Shown piece by piece: positions 30,434-41,177 of a stretch of 64,000 nt of DNA. The first letter of the stretch is position 1. The number at the start of each line of letters is the position of its first letter. The DNA is from Leishmania mexicana MHOM/GT/2001/U1103 (lineage: Eukaryota > Euglenozoa > Kinetoplastea > Trypanosomatida > Trypanosomatidae), in contig NC_018332.1 in NCBI RefSeq assembly GCF_000234665.1, positions 801,755-865,754 of the forward strand. Reading direction: 5' to 3'. The notes beneath the pieces were generated by a model. That model was not told the origin of the DNA. It saw only the letters and a list, made by a program, of their open reading frames with translations, and made no database searches. Made by a program: the position numbers and the translations under genes.

Positions 30434-32084
30434 TGCACAGTGGAGTGCGTGGGCGCTTGCGTGCAACGGCGACGGGCATAGGCTGGAGCGGCCGTGCAAA
30501 AGAAAGTTAAAACATGAGACGAACAGTGGCCTTCCTCCCTCGATGTCCTTGATGCCCAGCATTCTGCTTCTTCGCCGCCCCCTCCCCTGTACCCCATCAC
30601 CGCGACGACGGTAGAGGAGTTATGACGTCTCCCACGGCAGCGGCACCTCCCCCTCTGTCACTGGCTCGCTATCAAGAACATTCATCACAGAATCCGAAAA
30701 CAAAAGGCGCCCTCGGCGACGTCCGTGTGTGTGTGCGTGTGTAAGTCAAGGGTTGTTACGCTTATTTTGGGTGTGCTTTATTTTTGGTGGTACATAGTGG
30801 GGGAGGCGAGGGGGACTTCCGCCCCTCTTCAGCTCATGCTGGACGCTTCCTCCGCTTCTCTCTGGATTCTGTCTTTGGTGCCTCTTCTTTGTGCGGCTTT
30901 TTGTGGTCGCAGAGTCTGAGCTCGCGTACCACATAGGGGCATGTGCTTAGTGTAATCGGCAACCTAGCAGAGCGACATGAGCAAGACTGATTCAAAAACA
31001 GGGGCGAAATGAGGAGAGAGCCACCTGAGAAGGCAACAGTCTTCAGTCGCCTGCGGATGATGCTCGACGAAGTCCATGGAGGGCGTTGCTTCATTTTTGG
31101 TTCCGAATTGGCAGGTGCTTGTGCGTTTTTTTGTGTGCGATGGTGGTGCACTGTGCGCTGTGCCGTTCGCGCAGCAGAACGAACGGAAGGCACACATTGG
31201 TGTTCTCTCTGCTGTTCAAGTTCTGCGCACTTATGTGCGTGTGCGTGCGCCCAAGCGGTCCACTCTGGGCTTTGTGTGTGGAGAACGAAGGAACGGAGAA
31301 GGGCATGAAGGGGCGCTGGGGAGGGGAGGGGGGGGGGGTGGCCTCATAGGCGCATACACGCTGACAATGTAGCGCCGGCGACAACACTTGTGCACAGCTT
31401 CCTTACCCCTTTCCTTTGCCCCCGTTTTTGTTTGTTCCTCCGTTTTTCGCTGTCTATTGTTGGTCTCTGTAACGTTAAACGTAAAAGCTGTGCGTGTGTG
31501 TGTGTGTGTGTCTGGGACTGCAGTCAAAACGAGCAAGCAAGCGAAACAGTAAATACCAACAGCTAAAAGGTGTCGAATCACGAGAGCACATCAATGGAAA
31601 GCGGAGCGAGCGGCGGGCGCCACCTCATTCGTCGTGGCACTCCGCTGGCTAAGGCACGCCTCCTGACTCCGGCTACACGCCGCACCAGAGAGTGGCTCTG
31701 ACGATAGCCAAGGTGGGACGCGAGAGAGGGGGATGGGGAGGGGGACTTGCCCTGGTGGTGCAAAGACACACGCGGTTCATGAAACCTCGCCTTTTCGGGT
31801 CCGTGGCTGGATTCCTTTCCTCACCTCGGGGCACCGTTGCCCTTCCCAATGTTTCGAGTACACAAAGGCGAACGGGACTTATTCGCTAGGCGTCACTGTC
31901 ACAGTTGCACGGCACCGCGTAGCGGCTCTAGCAACTGACTCTCTCTCTCTGTGACCTTGTTCCTTTACGTTTCCCTTTCTGTGCGTGTGTGCGGTCCTTT
32001 TGTGTTGCTGCTTTGTGGTCGTGCTGTCCACACGTGCGACTGGTACTCAACGACTCAGTAACTCCTCACGTACTTCAGCCAATC
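30434..32084. other. Intergenic region with G-rich tract
   Basis: 1.65 kb without a recognisable gene. It has a G-rich run at 31310-31340, a (GT)n tract near 31493-31511 and a pyrimidine-rich stretch at 31930-31980 before the next gene, with AG at 32057-32058. Confidence 0.6.
31310..31340 (+). other. G-rich tract with G-quadruplex potential
   Basis: Successive G runs (GGGG, GGGG, GGGG, then eleven G) separated by one to three bases fit the pattern of an intramolecular G-quadruplex. Confidence 0.6.
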
Positions 32085-33077
32085 ATGCACGGTAGCAAGG
32101 CATCTCTTTCTCTCCTGCGCTGTCCTCTGCAGCGCAGGGCGAGGTTCCTGCCTCGAGTGCCGCCGCTGCCGTCGGTGTGTGTGTTGTGTGTGTCACCAGT
32201 GTCGGCCGCCCACGGTGCCTTCTCCAGTATTCGGCGCTGGCAATGCACCATTCCGCCTTCAGAAGATGCCTCACAGTCGGGAACCCCATCCGCGCCCTCG
32301 GAAACGGGCGAGGAGCGCTCAAACAGCGGTGCGCCTGTGATGGAGCGTGCTGCCGATGCACGCAGAGCCATTTATGAACTATGGAGCCGCACTGCAGCGG
32401 CAGAGGAGCATGTGCAGTCCTCGCCGGACTCCACGTTAACTAGCGAGGAGGCCGCAACAGAGGCCAAAGCGGCAGAGGAGCGGTGCGCAGCGGTGGCGGA
32501 GCTCTTAGACAAGTACAAGCTCGACCCGGCAACACCTCGCGAGGAGGACATCAGCCGCGGGCTGGGTGACGCGCTTGACCGCCTACTGCTTCTTTGTGTG
32601 CCGCTGTCGTCAAGGCACGGCGCGGACCTTTTGGTGAGACTTATGCAGGTCGCTGCCCAGCAGGGCCGCCAGTTCTCGATGCGCACCATTCAGCATCTCT
32701 TTGCGCGCACGAGCAGCTACGCCGAGGCTCTCGCAGTCTTTTACGCGATGCGGCGCAGCAACTTTGCGATGAGCATTGAGGCGTATCATGCGATGCTTTA
32801 CTCCCTGCAGCGTCTCGAGGAGGAGGGATGGGCGGCACGCTTCCGCGAAGAATTCGCCGCCTCCAAGGGGGAGGTTATCTCCGAGCAGGCGCTCGACTTC
32901 GTCCTGCGTGGCGTCGACAACCAGTTGATGCCGGAGAACAAGCCGTGGCTGGGCCGCATCATGTTTGCAGAGGTAAAGGATAACAAGGCTGCGCAGCGGC
33001 AGTCGATGGCATCTTTTGATGAGATGGGAGAACTGTGGGTGCAGCGCTACAAGAACGGTGGGACCGCCCCTGAGTAG
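32085..33077 (+). CDS. Putative mitochondrial helical-repeat (PPR-like) protein
   Basis: 330 residues. The first ~40 residues are basic and hydrophobic without acids, as in a mitochondrial presequence. Residues about 205-265 contain paired helices (IQHLFARTSSYAEALAVFYAMR then AYHAMLYSLQRLEEEGWAARF) with the spacing of pentatricopeptide repeats. No catalytic motif is seen. Trypanosomatid mitochondria have many PPR-like proteins in ribosomes and RNA processing, so such a role is likely but not shown. An in-frame extension to 31989 has no ATG. Confidence 0.6.
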   Translation: MHGSKASLSLLRCPLQRRARFLPRVPPLPSVCVLCVSPVSAAHGAFSSIRRWQCTIPPSEDASQSGTPSAPSETGEERSNSGAPVMERAADARRAIYELWSRTAAAEEHVQSSPDSTLTSEEAATEAKAAEERCAAVAELLDKYKLDPATPREEDISRGLGDALDRLLLLCVPLSSRHGADLLVRLMQVAAQQGRQFSMRTIQHLFARTSSYAEALAVFYAMRRSNFAMSIEAYHAMLYSLQRLEEEGWAARFREEFAASKGEVISEQALDFVLRGVDNQLMPENKPWLGRIMFAEVKDNKAAQRQSMASFDEMGELWVQRYKNGGTAPE

Positions 33078-34536
33078 CCTCACCCTCGCATGCCATGGGG
33101 TCCTTCTCGGTGTGTCTCTGTCTCGAAGAGTCTGCACTTTTTCCTTTTGTTCACACTACTCTCTTCTCACAGTTGTGCCGCGGTGGTGGTGCTGATGATG
33201 GATGGGTGCGCGTGCGTCCTTGCACTGTGTGTCTCTATGCTGGAGGCATGCACCGTTGTCGTTGGCGGCTCCTTACTTGGCCCTTTGAGGTGTGCGCTCG
33301 TGTACGCACGGTAACACCGGTGTAGCAAGAGAAAACAACAAACGTTACGCGCGCTTCGCAGCATCACGCAGCGCGTGAGCCGAAGGTGAGCCACGTGTCT
33401 CGGCAAGACGGTAGTGCAGGGGCGCGGTGGCAGAGTTTCGATGCTGCTCGGTGAGGGTATGCAGGCGTCTAATACTCCCTTCGTGTGAGCGCGTGTGTGC
33501 TTGTTTGCAGAGGCTGGCCTCCTCTGTGGCACTTCCTCTTTGAGCACCACAGAGTTGCGTATACATGCACGGAAGGCGTCCCTCTCCCCCCTCCGCAGAA
33601 GGGGCGCATCACACGGCAAGGATGGCGTTGATTCGTCGCGGGCGGCAGCGGAGTATGCTTTACTTCACCCCTCTCGTCTCTACGTTTTTCGTTTCCTTCT
33701 CGTGTTCTGCTTCTCGAATGGCGTGGCCAGGCAACACGGATCTCTTCTCCCTTCGCTCAGCCCTTGCTACAGATGATTTCAAGGCACTGACACACACCCA
33801 CACACACGAGAAAGGCGCCCCCACCCTTCCCCTCCCCCAAGAGGCAACGAGTCAGGTGAACAGAAGTGGCGAAAGGGCAAGACGAAGCACGCTCATCAGA
33901 CTCCTTGTCTAGGGCGGTTTCGCACAAAGAAGTACTAGAAACCAAGCACATCCCGGATACATTGTGTTCACGTCTATGTGTGTCTGTGCCTGTGCAACAA
34001 CCCCTTTTCCGAGAAGTGCTACGGACTGCCCTTCCCAGAGCCCATTGGTCCCGCGAGACGCACGGACCAACCTGCACCCAAAATCCTTTACAGTAGAACT
34101 GCATACTCTCCTCGCTCTTTTTTCAAGAGCTAGAAATATAGACACAGGCAGAGGGGAAGGAGGCATCACTTCATGCCATTTGATGGTGCAGGGGGAAAGG
34201 AGGAGCATCTTGACATACACGCATCCGACACCCACCCACACTCCACTCCTGCCGGACCCTCACCCTTCCCCGTTCTGTCCCCGCCTTATCGCTGGTGCAC
34301 ATGCGTACTGTGCCCACCTCCCTCCTCTTTCCTTTCGTCTTGCGATTCCTCCTCCTGGTGTTTGCTTTTCTTTGTCCGGTTCTTTCTGAGAGTTGCCTCG
34401 CGGCAGCCAGTGGAGAGCGGGAGCTGGCCGAATATTTCAGAAGCAACGGCGCGGCGTGACGACAATTCTCCTCTTGTGACCTCTTTGCGAGGTGCGCACT
34501 GCGAGAGATCCGAGCCTCTTCTGGTCCTCTCCAGGG
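33078..34536. other. Intergenic region before the coiled-coil protein gene
   Basis: No gene is seen. A pyrimidine-rich run at about 34314-34386 with AG at 34389-34390 is a likely acceptor, 147 bases upstream of the next ATG. Confidence 0.6.
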
Positions 34537-37260
34537 ATGGAGCACGAGAAGCAGATCGCCGCCACAGCTCGCACTGGAACCCAGTCGGTGAACTCTGGAG
34601 TCTCGGTACTGCAAACCCTCCAAAATGAGAATGACGCCCTTCGATCAGAGATGCTGCGGTTGAAGCAGCGCAAAGCGCACATGCAGCGGCAGCTAAATGA
34701 CTTGCGTGCGGTGGCAGAGCGGATGGTGAGGGAGGCGGCAATGTCGAGCAAGGAGCAAGTGCGTGCTCTGGAAGAGCGTTGCCGACTGCTCGCAGATCGG
34801 CTTGTTGGATCGAAGCGGGAGGAGCAGGTGGCCGAGACGGCACGCGTAAGCTTTCTCTTGCGCTCGCAGATTGAGGAGCGTCGGTTCCTGAAGCGCGGAT
34901 TGGAGGCGATGCAGGAGGTTCTGGCCGGTGCGGGCGGCAGCGCGGCGTCTGCATCCAGGAGTGACCAACCCTCCACCAACGCTTCTACTCGTCCAAAGGA
35001 CAAGGAGTCGGAGGGAGAAGTGCACATGGGGGACCTGCACCGTTTGATGATGACCGTCTCAGGCTCCCTGCACGCCCATACAGCTTCCGCAAAGCTCGAG
35101 AAGGCGCGCATTCGGCTGACTCTCGAACAGGCTTCCTCGCTTCTAGAAGAGCTGCACGACGCCGTAGAAGATGCGACGCGCGCTGCTTTCGACGCTGCTG
35201 CTCAGGCCAGTGCTGCCTGCGACGCTGGCACCACATCGCCGGCTGGTGGTGACGTTTTTCAACTCTCGTCGGTGCTGATGGCTCCCTGTGGGGCGCCTGC
35301 CAGCGCAGTGCAGAACGCCAGTGGGTTCACTCCTGGTCACCGTGGTGGTGGGCACAACGGCCACCTTGCCGGCTCTGCCGACGCCGCCTCGTCTCTTCGC
35401 CACCAAGGTGCGGGAGCCTCTCCACTCGCTTACTCAATGATGATGCCGTCGTCATTCGCGCAACTTAGCTTGGAGCTGGAGTGGGTGTGCGACGTGCTGA
35501 AGGCTTGTATGAAGGGTACAGCGGAGGTACACGCACTCATTGGCGCCGCTGCGGAGGGTCTCAAGGCTCCGCTGTCGCTGTTACAGCGACGCTGCGACGC
35601 GGGCGACTGCTTCTCGACGACCGAGCAAGTACCTCTGCTGCCGTCAGCAGCCAGTCCAGAAATGAACGCGCTGCTCCGCAGTTTTTTCGAGGATCTCTGG
35701 ACTCTCAAGCAACAGGCCGCCCGACAGCAGGAGGGCATGGCGCGACAGCTGGCGCAAGAGGTGGAGCGGCACTTCCAGTCGACGCAGCAGTACGAGGAGC
35801 GCGTAAAGCTGCTCGAGGCTGAGTGTGCTCGGCTGCTCTTTTACGTGGAGCGGCAGGCGGCGCGGAGGCCGGGAATAGATGCGACGACACAGACCTCTTT
35901 CCGTCAGAACACAACAGTTTCCACGACCCTCATGCCGGCCTTGGTGCCCGTCCAGGATACCTTTGTCACACCAGAGCGCTACGTAGCGAGTCGCGATGTG
36001 GCGAAGCTGTCTGAGAGGAGAAGCGCTCGGCCTCCACGAAAGTCTTCGGCGGCGACATCGCGCGTGCTTCTCGCTGGGCAGCGGACCCCTCCTCGGGTAA
36101 GTAGCCCGTTAGGGCCCAAGGAGGCGCAGCATGCGGCCCTTCCCTCCTCGGCTGGCCGCACCACGGAGGTTGATGACCCGGCGCACGCGAACCACGACAC
36201 CACGCCGCGCTACTTTCAGAAGAGCCTCTCGTTTAGCCGGCCCTCCTCACCCGCGAAACAGTCGCGCGCCACCGCGCCTAACGTTCCGTCTCCCGCGGCG
36301 TCTGAGATTAGGTCTGCGTATAGGGATAGAAAGGTCACGCTGCAACGCCGCGCTTTAGAGGCCCTGCGGTCACCGCCGCGACCTCACTCTCAACTGCTCT
36401 CTCCTGCGCCCCCTCCTGCGCATCCAAATGCCCTCACCACCACTAGCGCCTCGACTGCCCCCGCACACAGTCTCTCTCCGCGGCGGCGCTCGACGACGGT
36501 GTCCATGCCGTCGCGATCGCGAGGCACGGCACCGTTTTGGCCCGGCTCCTCGACAGCAACGCATTCCTCTGCGTCGTTCACGTCCAAAAGGCGTTCTCCA
36601 GTGCGTCCCGGCAACGCCGGGGACAGCTTGGTGTCGCCGCACAACCACACGCACACCGCTGCTGCCTCTCTTCCCTCTGCAGAGCCGTGGCCTGCCATCG
36701 CGACTGCCGCCGTGCCGCGAGACTCTACCCCTTCTCCCTCTGGCACCTCCGTCGCCACTCCCCGTCTAGGGCGCGAGACGAGTCGTCACAGCACCCATTT
36801 ATCACAGCAGATTTACGGTGAGGCAGCCGCCGACGTTTTCTCCTTCCACTCTGCCACCTTCGGCGGCGCTCACTCGGCACTGTCATCGGTCCGGCGCCTT
36901 CAGTCAGAGTCTTCGCGGCTGAGCGACGTTGGTGGCACTGCAGAGGTGCAGACACCGTCCCCTCGGCAGCCAGTGCGGCTCTCATTGCACCTCAACCGCG
37001 CTTCGCCTGGTGAGGCCGCCGCGCTGAGGACTGCACGGCAGCTTCACACCCCGCCCTCTCCTGTCTCGGCGGTACTGTCGGGGCACGTCCTTGGAGACGG
37101 TAGCAGGGTGGACATCTCGCGACAGGCGGAGACGTCGAGCACCCCTCCGATTTGGCGTCGTATCAAGGAGGAGGCGTCCTTTCAACTCCAACATCTACCC
37201 TCGCCTATTGCCAGCGGTGACGCCTCCTCGTTGTTCGGCACACCTCGCGAAGTGCCGTGA
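34537..37260 (+). CDS. Coiled-coil protein with long low-complexity tail, unknown function
   Basis: 907 residues. Residues about 20-135 form a heptad-rich coiled coil (LQNENDALRSEMLRLKQRKA, then ALEERCRLLADRL). A second coiled-coil block lies at about 395-460. The C-terminal half is disordered, rich in Ser, Pro, Ala, Thr and Arg, with many SP/TP pairs that could be phosphorylation sites. No enzymatic domain was recognised. The layout resembles cytoskeletal or basal-body-associated proteins of trypanosomatids, which is only a guess. The ATG at 34537 is the first in frame after the acceptor region. Confidence 0.75.
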   Translation: MEHEKQIAATARTGTQSVNSGVSVLQTLQNENDALRSEMLRLKQRKAHMQRQLNDLRAVAERMVREAAMSSKEQVRALEERCRLLADRLVGSKREEQVAETARVSFLLRSQIEERRFLKRGLEAMQEVLAGAGGSAASASRSDQPSTNASTRPKDKESEGEVHMGDLHRLMMTVSGSLHAHTASAKLEKARIRLTLEQASSLLEELHDAVEDATRAAFDAAAQASAACDAGTTSPAGGDVFQLSSVLMAPCGAPASAVQNASGFTPGHRGGGHNGHLAGSADAASSLRHQGAGASPLAYSMMMPSSFAQLSLELEWVCDVLKACMKGTAEVHALIGAAAEGLKAPLSLLQRRCDAGDCFSTTEQVPLLPSAASPEMNALLRSFFEDLWTLKQQAARQQEGMARQLAQEVERHFQSTQQYEERVKLLEAECARLLFYVERQAARRPGIDATTQTSFRQNTTVSTTLMPALVPVQDTFVTPERYVASRDVAKLSERRSARPPRKSSAATSRVLLAGQRTPPRVSSPLGPKEAQHAALPSSAGRTTEVDDPAHANHDTTPRYFQKSLSFSRPSSPAKQSRATAPNVPSPAASEIRSAYRDRKVTLQRRALEALRSPPRPHSQLLSPAPPPAHPNALTTTSASTAPAHSLSPRRRSTTVSMPSRSRGTAPFWPGSSTATHSSASFTSKRRSPVRPGNAGDSLVSPHNHTHTAAASLPSAEPWPAIATAAVPRDSTPSPSGTSVATPRLGRETSRHSTHLSQQIYGEAAADVFSFHSATFGGAHSALSSVRRLQSESSRLSDVGGTAEVQTPSPRQPVRLSLHLNRASPGEAAALRTARQLHTPPSPVSAVLSGHVLGDGSRVDISRQAETSSTPPIWRRIKEEASFQLQHLPSPIASGDASSLFGTPREVP

Positions 37261-38333
37261 ACAAACGAATGAGGGACTCGATCTTGAGTCGTCTAGGATG
37301 GGGGGCAGGTGAAGGGGACAAGTACTCTACATCTGTGAGGGGTAGCATGACTTGCTACCCGTTCCAGTGGATACTCAGGTGTGACTGAGTTGCCTTTTGA
37401 GCACAGGTAGCTAACACTCGTATGTGTGCATGTGCGGGCTCTCCGATACGACTGTCACCACATCCATGCCCATGCGTAGGAGCTTTGCGGACAGTCTCAG
37501 GTGTCTTCTTCCCTCCGCGGGAGACGCAACGCGCCGGCACTCGTGCGCGCTGGGCGACTTTGCTGTCTCGCGTGACTATCTCGACCAACGCTCACAATGA
37601 CACACACACACACACACACAAGTATACACAGATGCAGACACGCGCAGCCATGCGCGTCTGGTCTTTTCCTGGAGTTCATAGTAAGACCTTCTGCAGGGGT
37701 GCCTGCTGGAGGGACGGGACTGCAATACGGGCGTGCAGCGGCTTTCTTCTTTCAGAGTCGTGTTCCTTGAGACGTTGTTGCCACACACTTCTCTCTTTGT
37801 GGCGCCCACCTTTCCCTGACACGCGTGACTTCCGAGCTTGCGCACACACTCTCTCTTGTGAACTTTCTCCATCTACTCCTCTCATCTTTGACTGACGCCC
37901 CTCGCTGCACACGGATGGCATGAATTCAAATGGCTGCATCCTTTTCTGTTCTGCACACACGCGCACGCACGCACATCGATGCGCGTATACGCCCACGCGA
38001 CAGTCTTTTTGAATGCCTTTCTCTCTTCTCTGCATTTCGCGGAACCGGTGACGGAAGCAAGGGCAGGCAGGAGGCAACGAAACCATAGGTTCGAGGGGAC
38101 CAAAGAGTGCATCATTGAGGGGAGTGCTGATCAGCATCGCCGAGGCCACGCACCTCTCTCGCCTCCGCAATTCATTCTGCTCGCAGTGCTATCACTGGTA
38201 CTACTGCTACTCCACCAACACTACCGCAGGTACCATCCTTACCCCGTTTTTCTCTTCTGCTCTGCGCGCACTGCTTCACTTTTTTACGGCTCAACTCGTT
38301 CACTACAAGGAGGGCGCTGGTCCCTGCCGCGCC
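37261..38333. other. Intergenic region with (CA)n tract
   Basis: No gene is seen. A (CA)n microsatellite lies at about 37600-37620. Pyrimidine-rich sequence at 38240-38291 followed by AG at 38308-38309 is the likely acceptor for the GH63 gene, 25 bases before its ATG. Confidence 0.6.
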
Positions 38334-41177
38334 ATGCGTGACCGTCGCCCCTTGCTGAGGAAAGATGCGGAGGCGGCCGCCACCGAGCTGAGCATGCCGG
38401 CGGAGACGGCACAGGAGCGGTATCAGCGCGCCAAGAAGCGTCAGGCCAAGGACACGCAGCGCGGTGTTCTTAGCTACCTCCTCTTTATCCTTGTGTTCCT
38501 CGGCATTCCCATTTTCATCGTGGCCTACTACACGCCCTTCTTTGTGCTTCAAAACCTGCGCTGCCGTCTGCAGGAGAAGTACTTGTGGTCGGACAGAACT
38601 GTGCGGGCCATGGAGGACGGCTACACTCGCTACTTCAACGAGCCGCCGCTCTACCCGTCAAGAGAGTACAACCGCACGATGATGTGGGGCACCTACGAGC
38701 CGAGCCGCATATTTGCGGTCAAGAGCCGCTCTCTAAAGCCCGTCACTGTGGGGATTGCGTGGTATGACTCGGCCATGGCGCATCCCCTGCGCCACACGAT
38801 GCCGTATCTGCATAACAAGGTGAGCGCCCCGCGCACGACGCAGAAGGAGGGCATTGACGCGGAGGTCATGCAGGTGAAGTGGGTCGTGAACGACGGGTTG
38901 CACTACGCCAAGGAGGTTGTGGAGGACCGAGGCAACAAGGCCTCTCTGGAGATTGAGCTGCTCAAGAGTCCGTTTGCGGATGCCTGGCACGTGCGCATCC
39001 ACGCCCGCGTTGAAAGCGACGCGCCACTGGTTATGGTGGTGTACATGTCGCACGCGGACACGCAGGAGAGCATCCAGCTGGAGGCGCCAACCGAGCACAA
39101 CGACGGCGACTGGAGCCCGGTACTGAAGAGCCGCATGCAGCCAGAAGGGGAGAGAGAGCACACCGACTTCACGCTCCGGGTCTATGATGACCACAGCCCT
39201 CTCCATGATACTGCCCCATGGCACGTGTATGGTCTTCACACCGACGTCGAGGCGGCCTTCCAGCGCAAGGCGGTGGACGCGCCCGGTACCACGCTAGCAG
39301 AGCGCGCTGCTGCAGGTGGCAGAGGCATCGGCGGCGGCGTTCACGTTGACGAGCTTCAGCAGCAACAGCTGGATCTTCGGCGGCTGCCCGAATCTGCTTT
39401 CACGTACATTCAGGCGAAGGACCCGCAGTCGTTTCGGACACCGCCGTCATGGGCGTCGCACAATGTCATGATTTTGCGCAAGTCGTACGACTCAAGCTTC
39501 CGCCTCGAGCTCTCCTTGAGCCCTGCTGACCATGCCCAAGGCGATGAGGCGCCAGGGGTGTCGACAACGAACAGGATCGGCAACCTTGTTCCACGCTACG
39601 AGGCGCTCAGCACGTGCCAGCTGACCAACGCGCTTCGGTGGCGGTCCAAGGCGATCGGTCTGCACTCCGCCAAGATCTTCCGCTCATTTCTGCGGGTGTT
39701 CAACAGCAGCAGGGGCCTCTACGAGCGCATTGCCACCATTACATTGGCAGAGTTGTTCGGCTCACTGACCTTTACTAGCGGACACTACTTGCATGTAGGT
39801 GCTGACATGGACGACGCCTGGGACCAGCAAGGGCGGGCCGAGGAGATGTGGGGTGACACGAAGCTGCAAACGTCGCGGCAGCGAGTCAGCGCGATTGCTG
39901 TGGTCGGCTCGCGCACAGACGAGGCCTTTGGCCAGCCGTCTTTGACAGGTCTGCCGCTCTTGTTTCTCACACGGTGGAACAAGGAGGTGGTGAAGGACAT
40001 TCTTGCCTCATGGCTGCTTGGCGCGCAGGACCCAGAGACGGGCTTCGTCCCCAACCGCGCTGTCTTCGGCGCTGAGACGCGCTCCTTCACCCCACGAGCG
40101 CTGCGCTACGAGCATCCCACCTTTGCCTCCCCACCAACGTTGCTCTTTGGCCTGCAGGAGTTGCTGAAGGAGATGAGGCGCAAGTCGGCACGACTCGCCA
40201 CGGCGAATCACCGAAAGACACGCAACACCCCGGAGTACTTTGAGCGCGAAAGGGCCGCCGACGAGGCATTCCTGCGCGCCATTCTGCCCGCACTGAAGCG
40301 CTGGCGCAAGTGGTGGCACTACACGCAGTGCGGAGGCGCCACGGACGAGCTGGCCCGACAGTGTCGCTCTCGCAAGCCTCTGGAGGAGTGGCCGCTTCGG
40401 CCGGCGGAGGACCAGCCGGAGAGCCTGCTGGTGTACCGCTGGCGTGGGCGAGATGGTCATCGACTGCCGACGAGCGGGATGGAGGATTATCCGCGGCCCA
40501 TCTGCGCCGGCGAGCACCACCACGAGGCGCACGTGGACGCTTTTTCGTGGGTTGCGCTGCTGAGCACACTGATCAGTAGGATCGAGACCGAGTTCTTGCA
40601 CGAAGCGGAGAGCGTTTCTCTTGATTGGGAGGCTCACCTGAACGCCGTTCATTGGGATGCCGCAGAGATGCGCTACAGCGACCGCATTGGGTGCAGCAGC
40701 TGGATGCACACTCCCTACTTTGGCTACGCAAACCTGTACCCTGTGATGCTTGGCGTGGTAAGGCGAGACCTCACCAGGGCAGCACGCACCATCGCGCTGG
40801 CTCAGCGGGAGCTGGAGAGCGACTACGGCCTGATGTCCGTGTCATTCTCATCGGTGCGTCTCGCGCGTGAGTCGGGGCTGCCGCACCACAACATGTGGAT
40901 GGGGTATGTGTGGCCCTCTGCCAACCTACTTTTTCTCTACGGCCTTAAGTCTCACTACTTAGAGGCTCTGGACAGCGCCAGCGCCGCGGCCGGCAACCTG
41001 ACAGAGGCGCGGCTGCGCGACTTCTACACAAGCTTGCGAGTGAACGTGATAGAGACGATCCACGGAGGGTCTCGCTGGTGGGAGTTCTACAGCCCCCTTG
41101 ACGGGCGGGGCGAGGGAAGCAAGACGCACGTCGCAACGCGCAGCCTGCTGCTTAGCCTGCTGGACGACTTTGCGTAA
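38334..41177 (+). CDS. GH63 mannosyl-oligosaccharide glucosidase (processing glucosidase I-like)
   Basis: 947 residues, type II membrane topology: a charged cytosolic N-terminus of ~44 residues, one transmembrane helix (about 45-66), then a lumenal enzyme. The N-terminal domain has the glucosidase I signature MWGTYEPSRIFAVKSRS (about 117-133). The catalytic barrel shows GFVPNRAVFGAE, ASPPTLLFGLQELL and SGMEDYPRP at 714-722, the region that holds the catalytic acidic residues in family members. WGYVWPS-type and DGRGEGSKTH strands follow near the end. Eukaryotic glucosidase I removes the outermost alpha-1,2-glucose from N-glycans in the ER. The acceptor-proximal ATG was preferred over an upstream in-frame extension that lacks ATG before 38334. 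Confidence 0.88.
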   Translation: MRDRRPLLRKDAEAAATELSMPAETAQERYQRAKKRQAKDTQRGVLSYLLFILVFLGIPIFIVAYYTPFFVLQNLRCRLQEKYLWSDRTVRAMEDGYTRYFNEPPLYPSREYNRTMMWGTYEPSRIFAVKSRSLKPVTVGIAWYDSAMAHPLRHTMPYLHNKVSAPRTTQKEGIDAEVMQVKWVVNDGLHYAKEVVEDRGNKASLEIELLKSPFADAWHVRIHARVESDAPLVMVVYMSHADTQESIQLEAPTEHNDGDWSPVLKSRMQPEGEREHTDFTLRVYDDHSPLHDTAPWHVYGLHTDVEAAFQRKAVDAPGTTLAERAAAGGRGIGGGVHVDELQQQQLDLRRLPESAFTYIQAKDPQSFRTPPSWASHNVMILRKSYDSSFRLELSLSPADHAQGDEAPGVSTTNRIGNLVPRYEALSTCQLTNALRWRSKAIGLHSAKIFRSFLRVFNSSRGLYERIATITLAELFGSLTFTSGHYLHVGADMDDAWDQQGRAEEMWGDTKLQTSRQRVSAIAVVGSRTDEAFGQPSLTGLPLLFLTRWNKEVVKDILASWLLGAQDPETGFVPNRAVFGAETRSFTPRALRYEHPTFASPPTLLFGLQELLKEMRRKSARLATANHRKTRNTPEYFERERAADEAFLRAILPALKRWRKWWHYTQCGGATDELARQCRSRKPLEEWPLRPAEDQPESLLVYRWRGRDGHRLPTSGMEDYPRPICAGEHHHEAHVDAFSWVALLSTLISRIETEFLHEAESVSLDWEAHLNAVHWDAAEMRYSDRIGCSSWMHTPYFGYANLYPVMLGVVRRDLTRAARTIALAQRELESDYGLMSVSFSSVRLARESGLPHHNMWMGYVWPSANLLFLYGLKSHYLEALDSASAAAGNLTEARLRDFYTSLRVNVIETIHGGSRWWEFYSPLDGRGEGSKTHVATRSLLLSLLDDFA

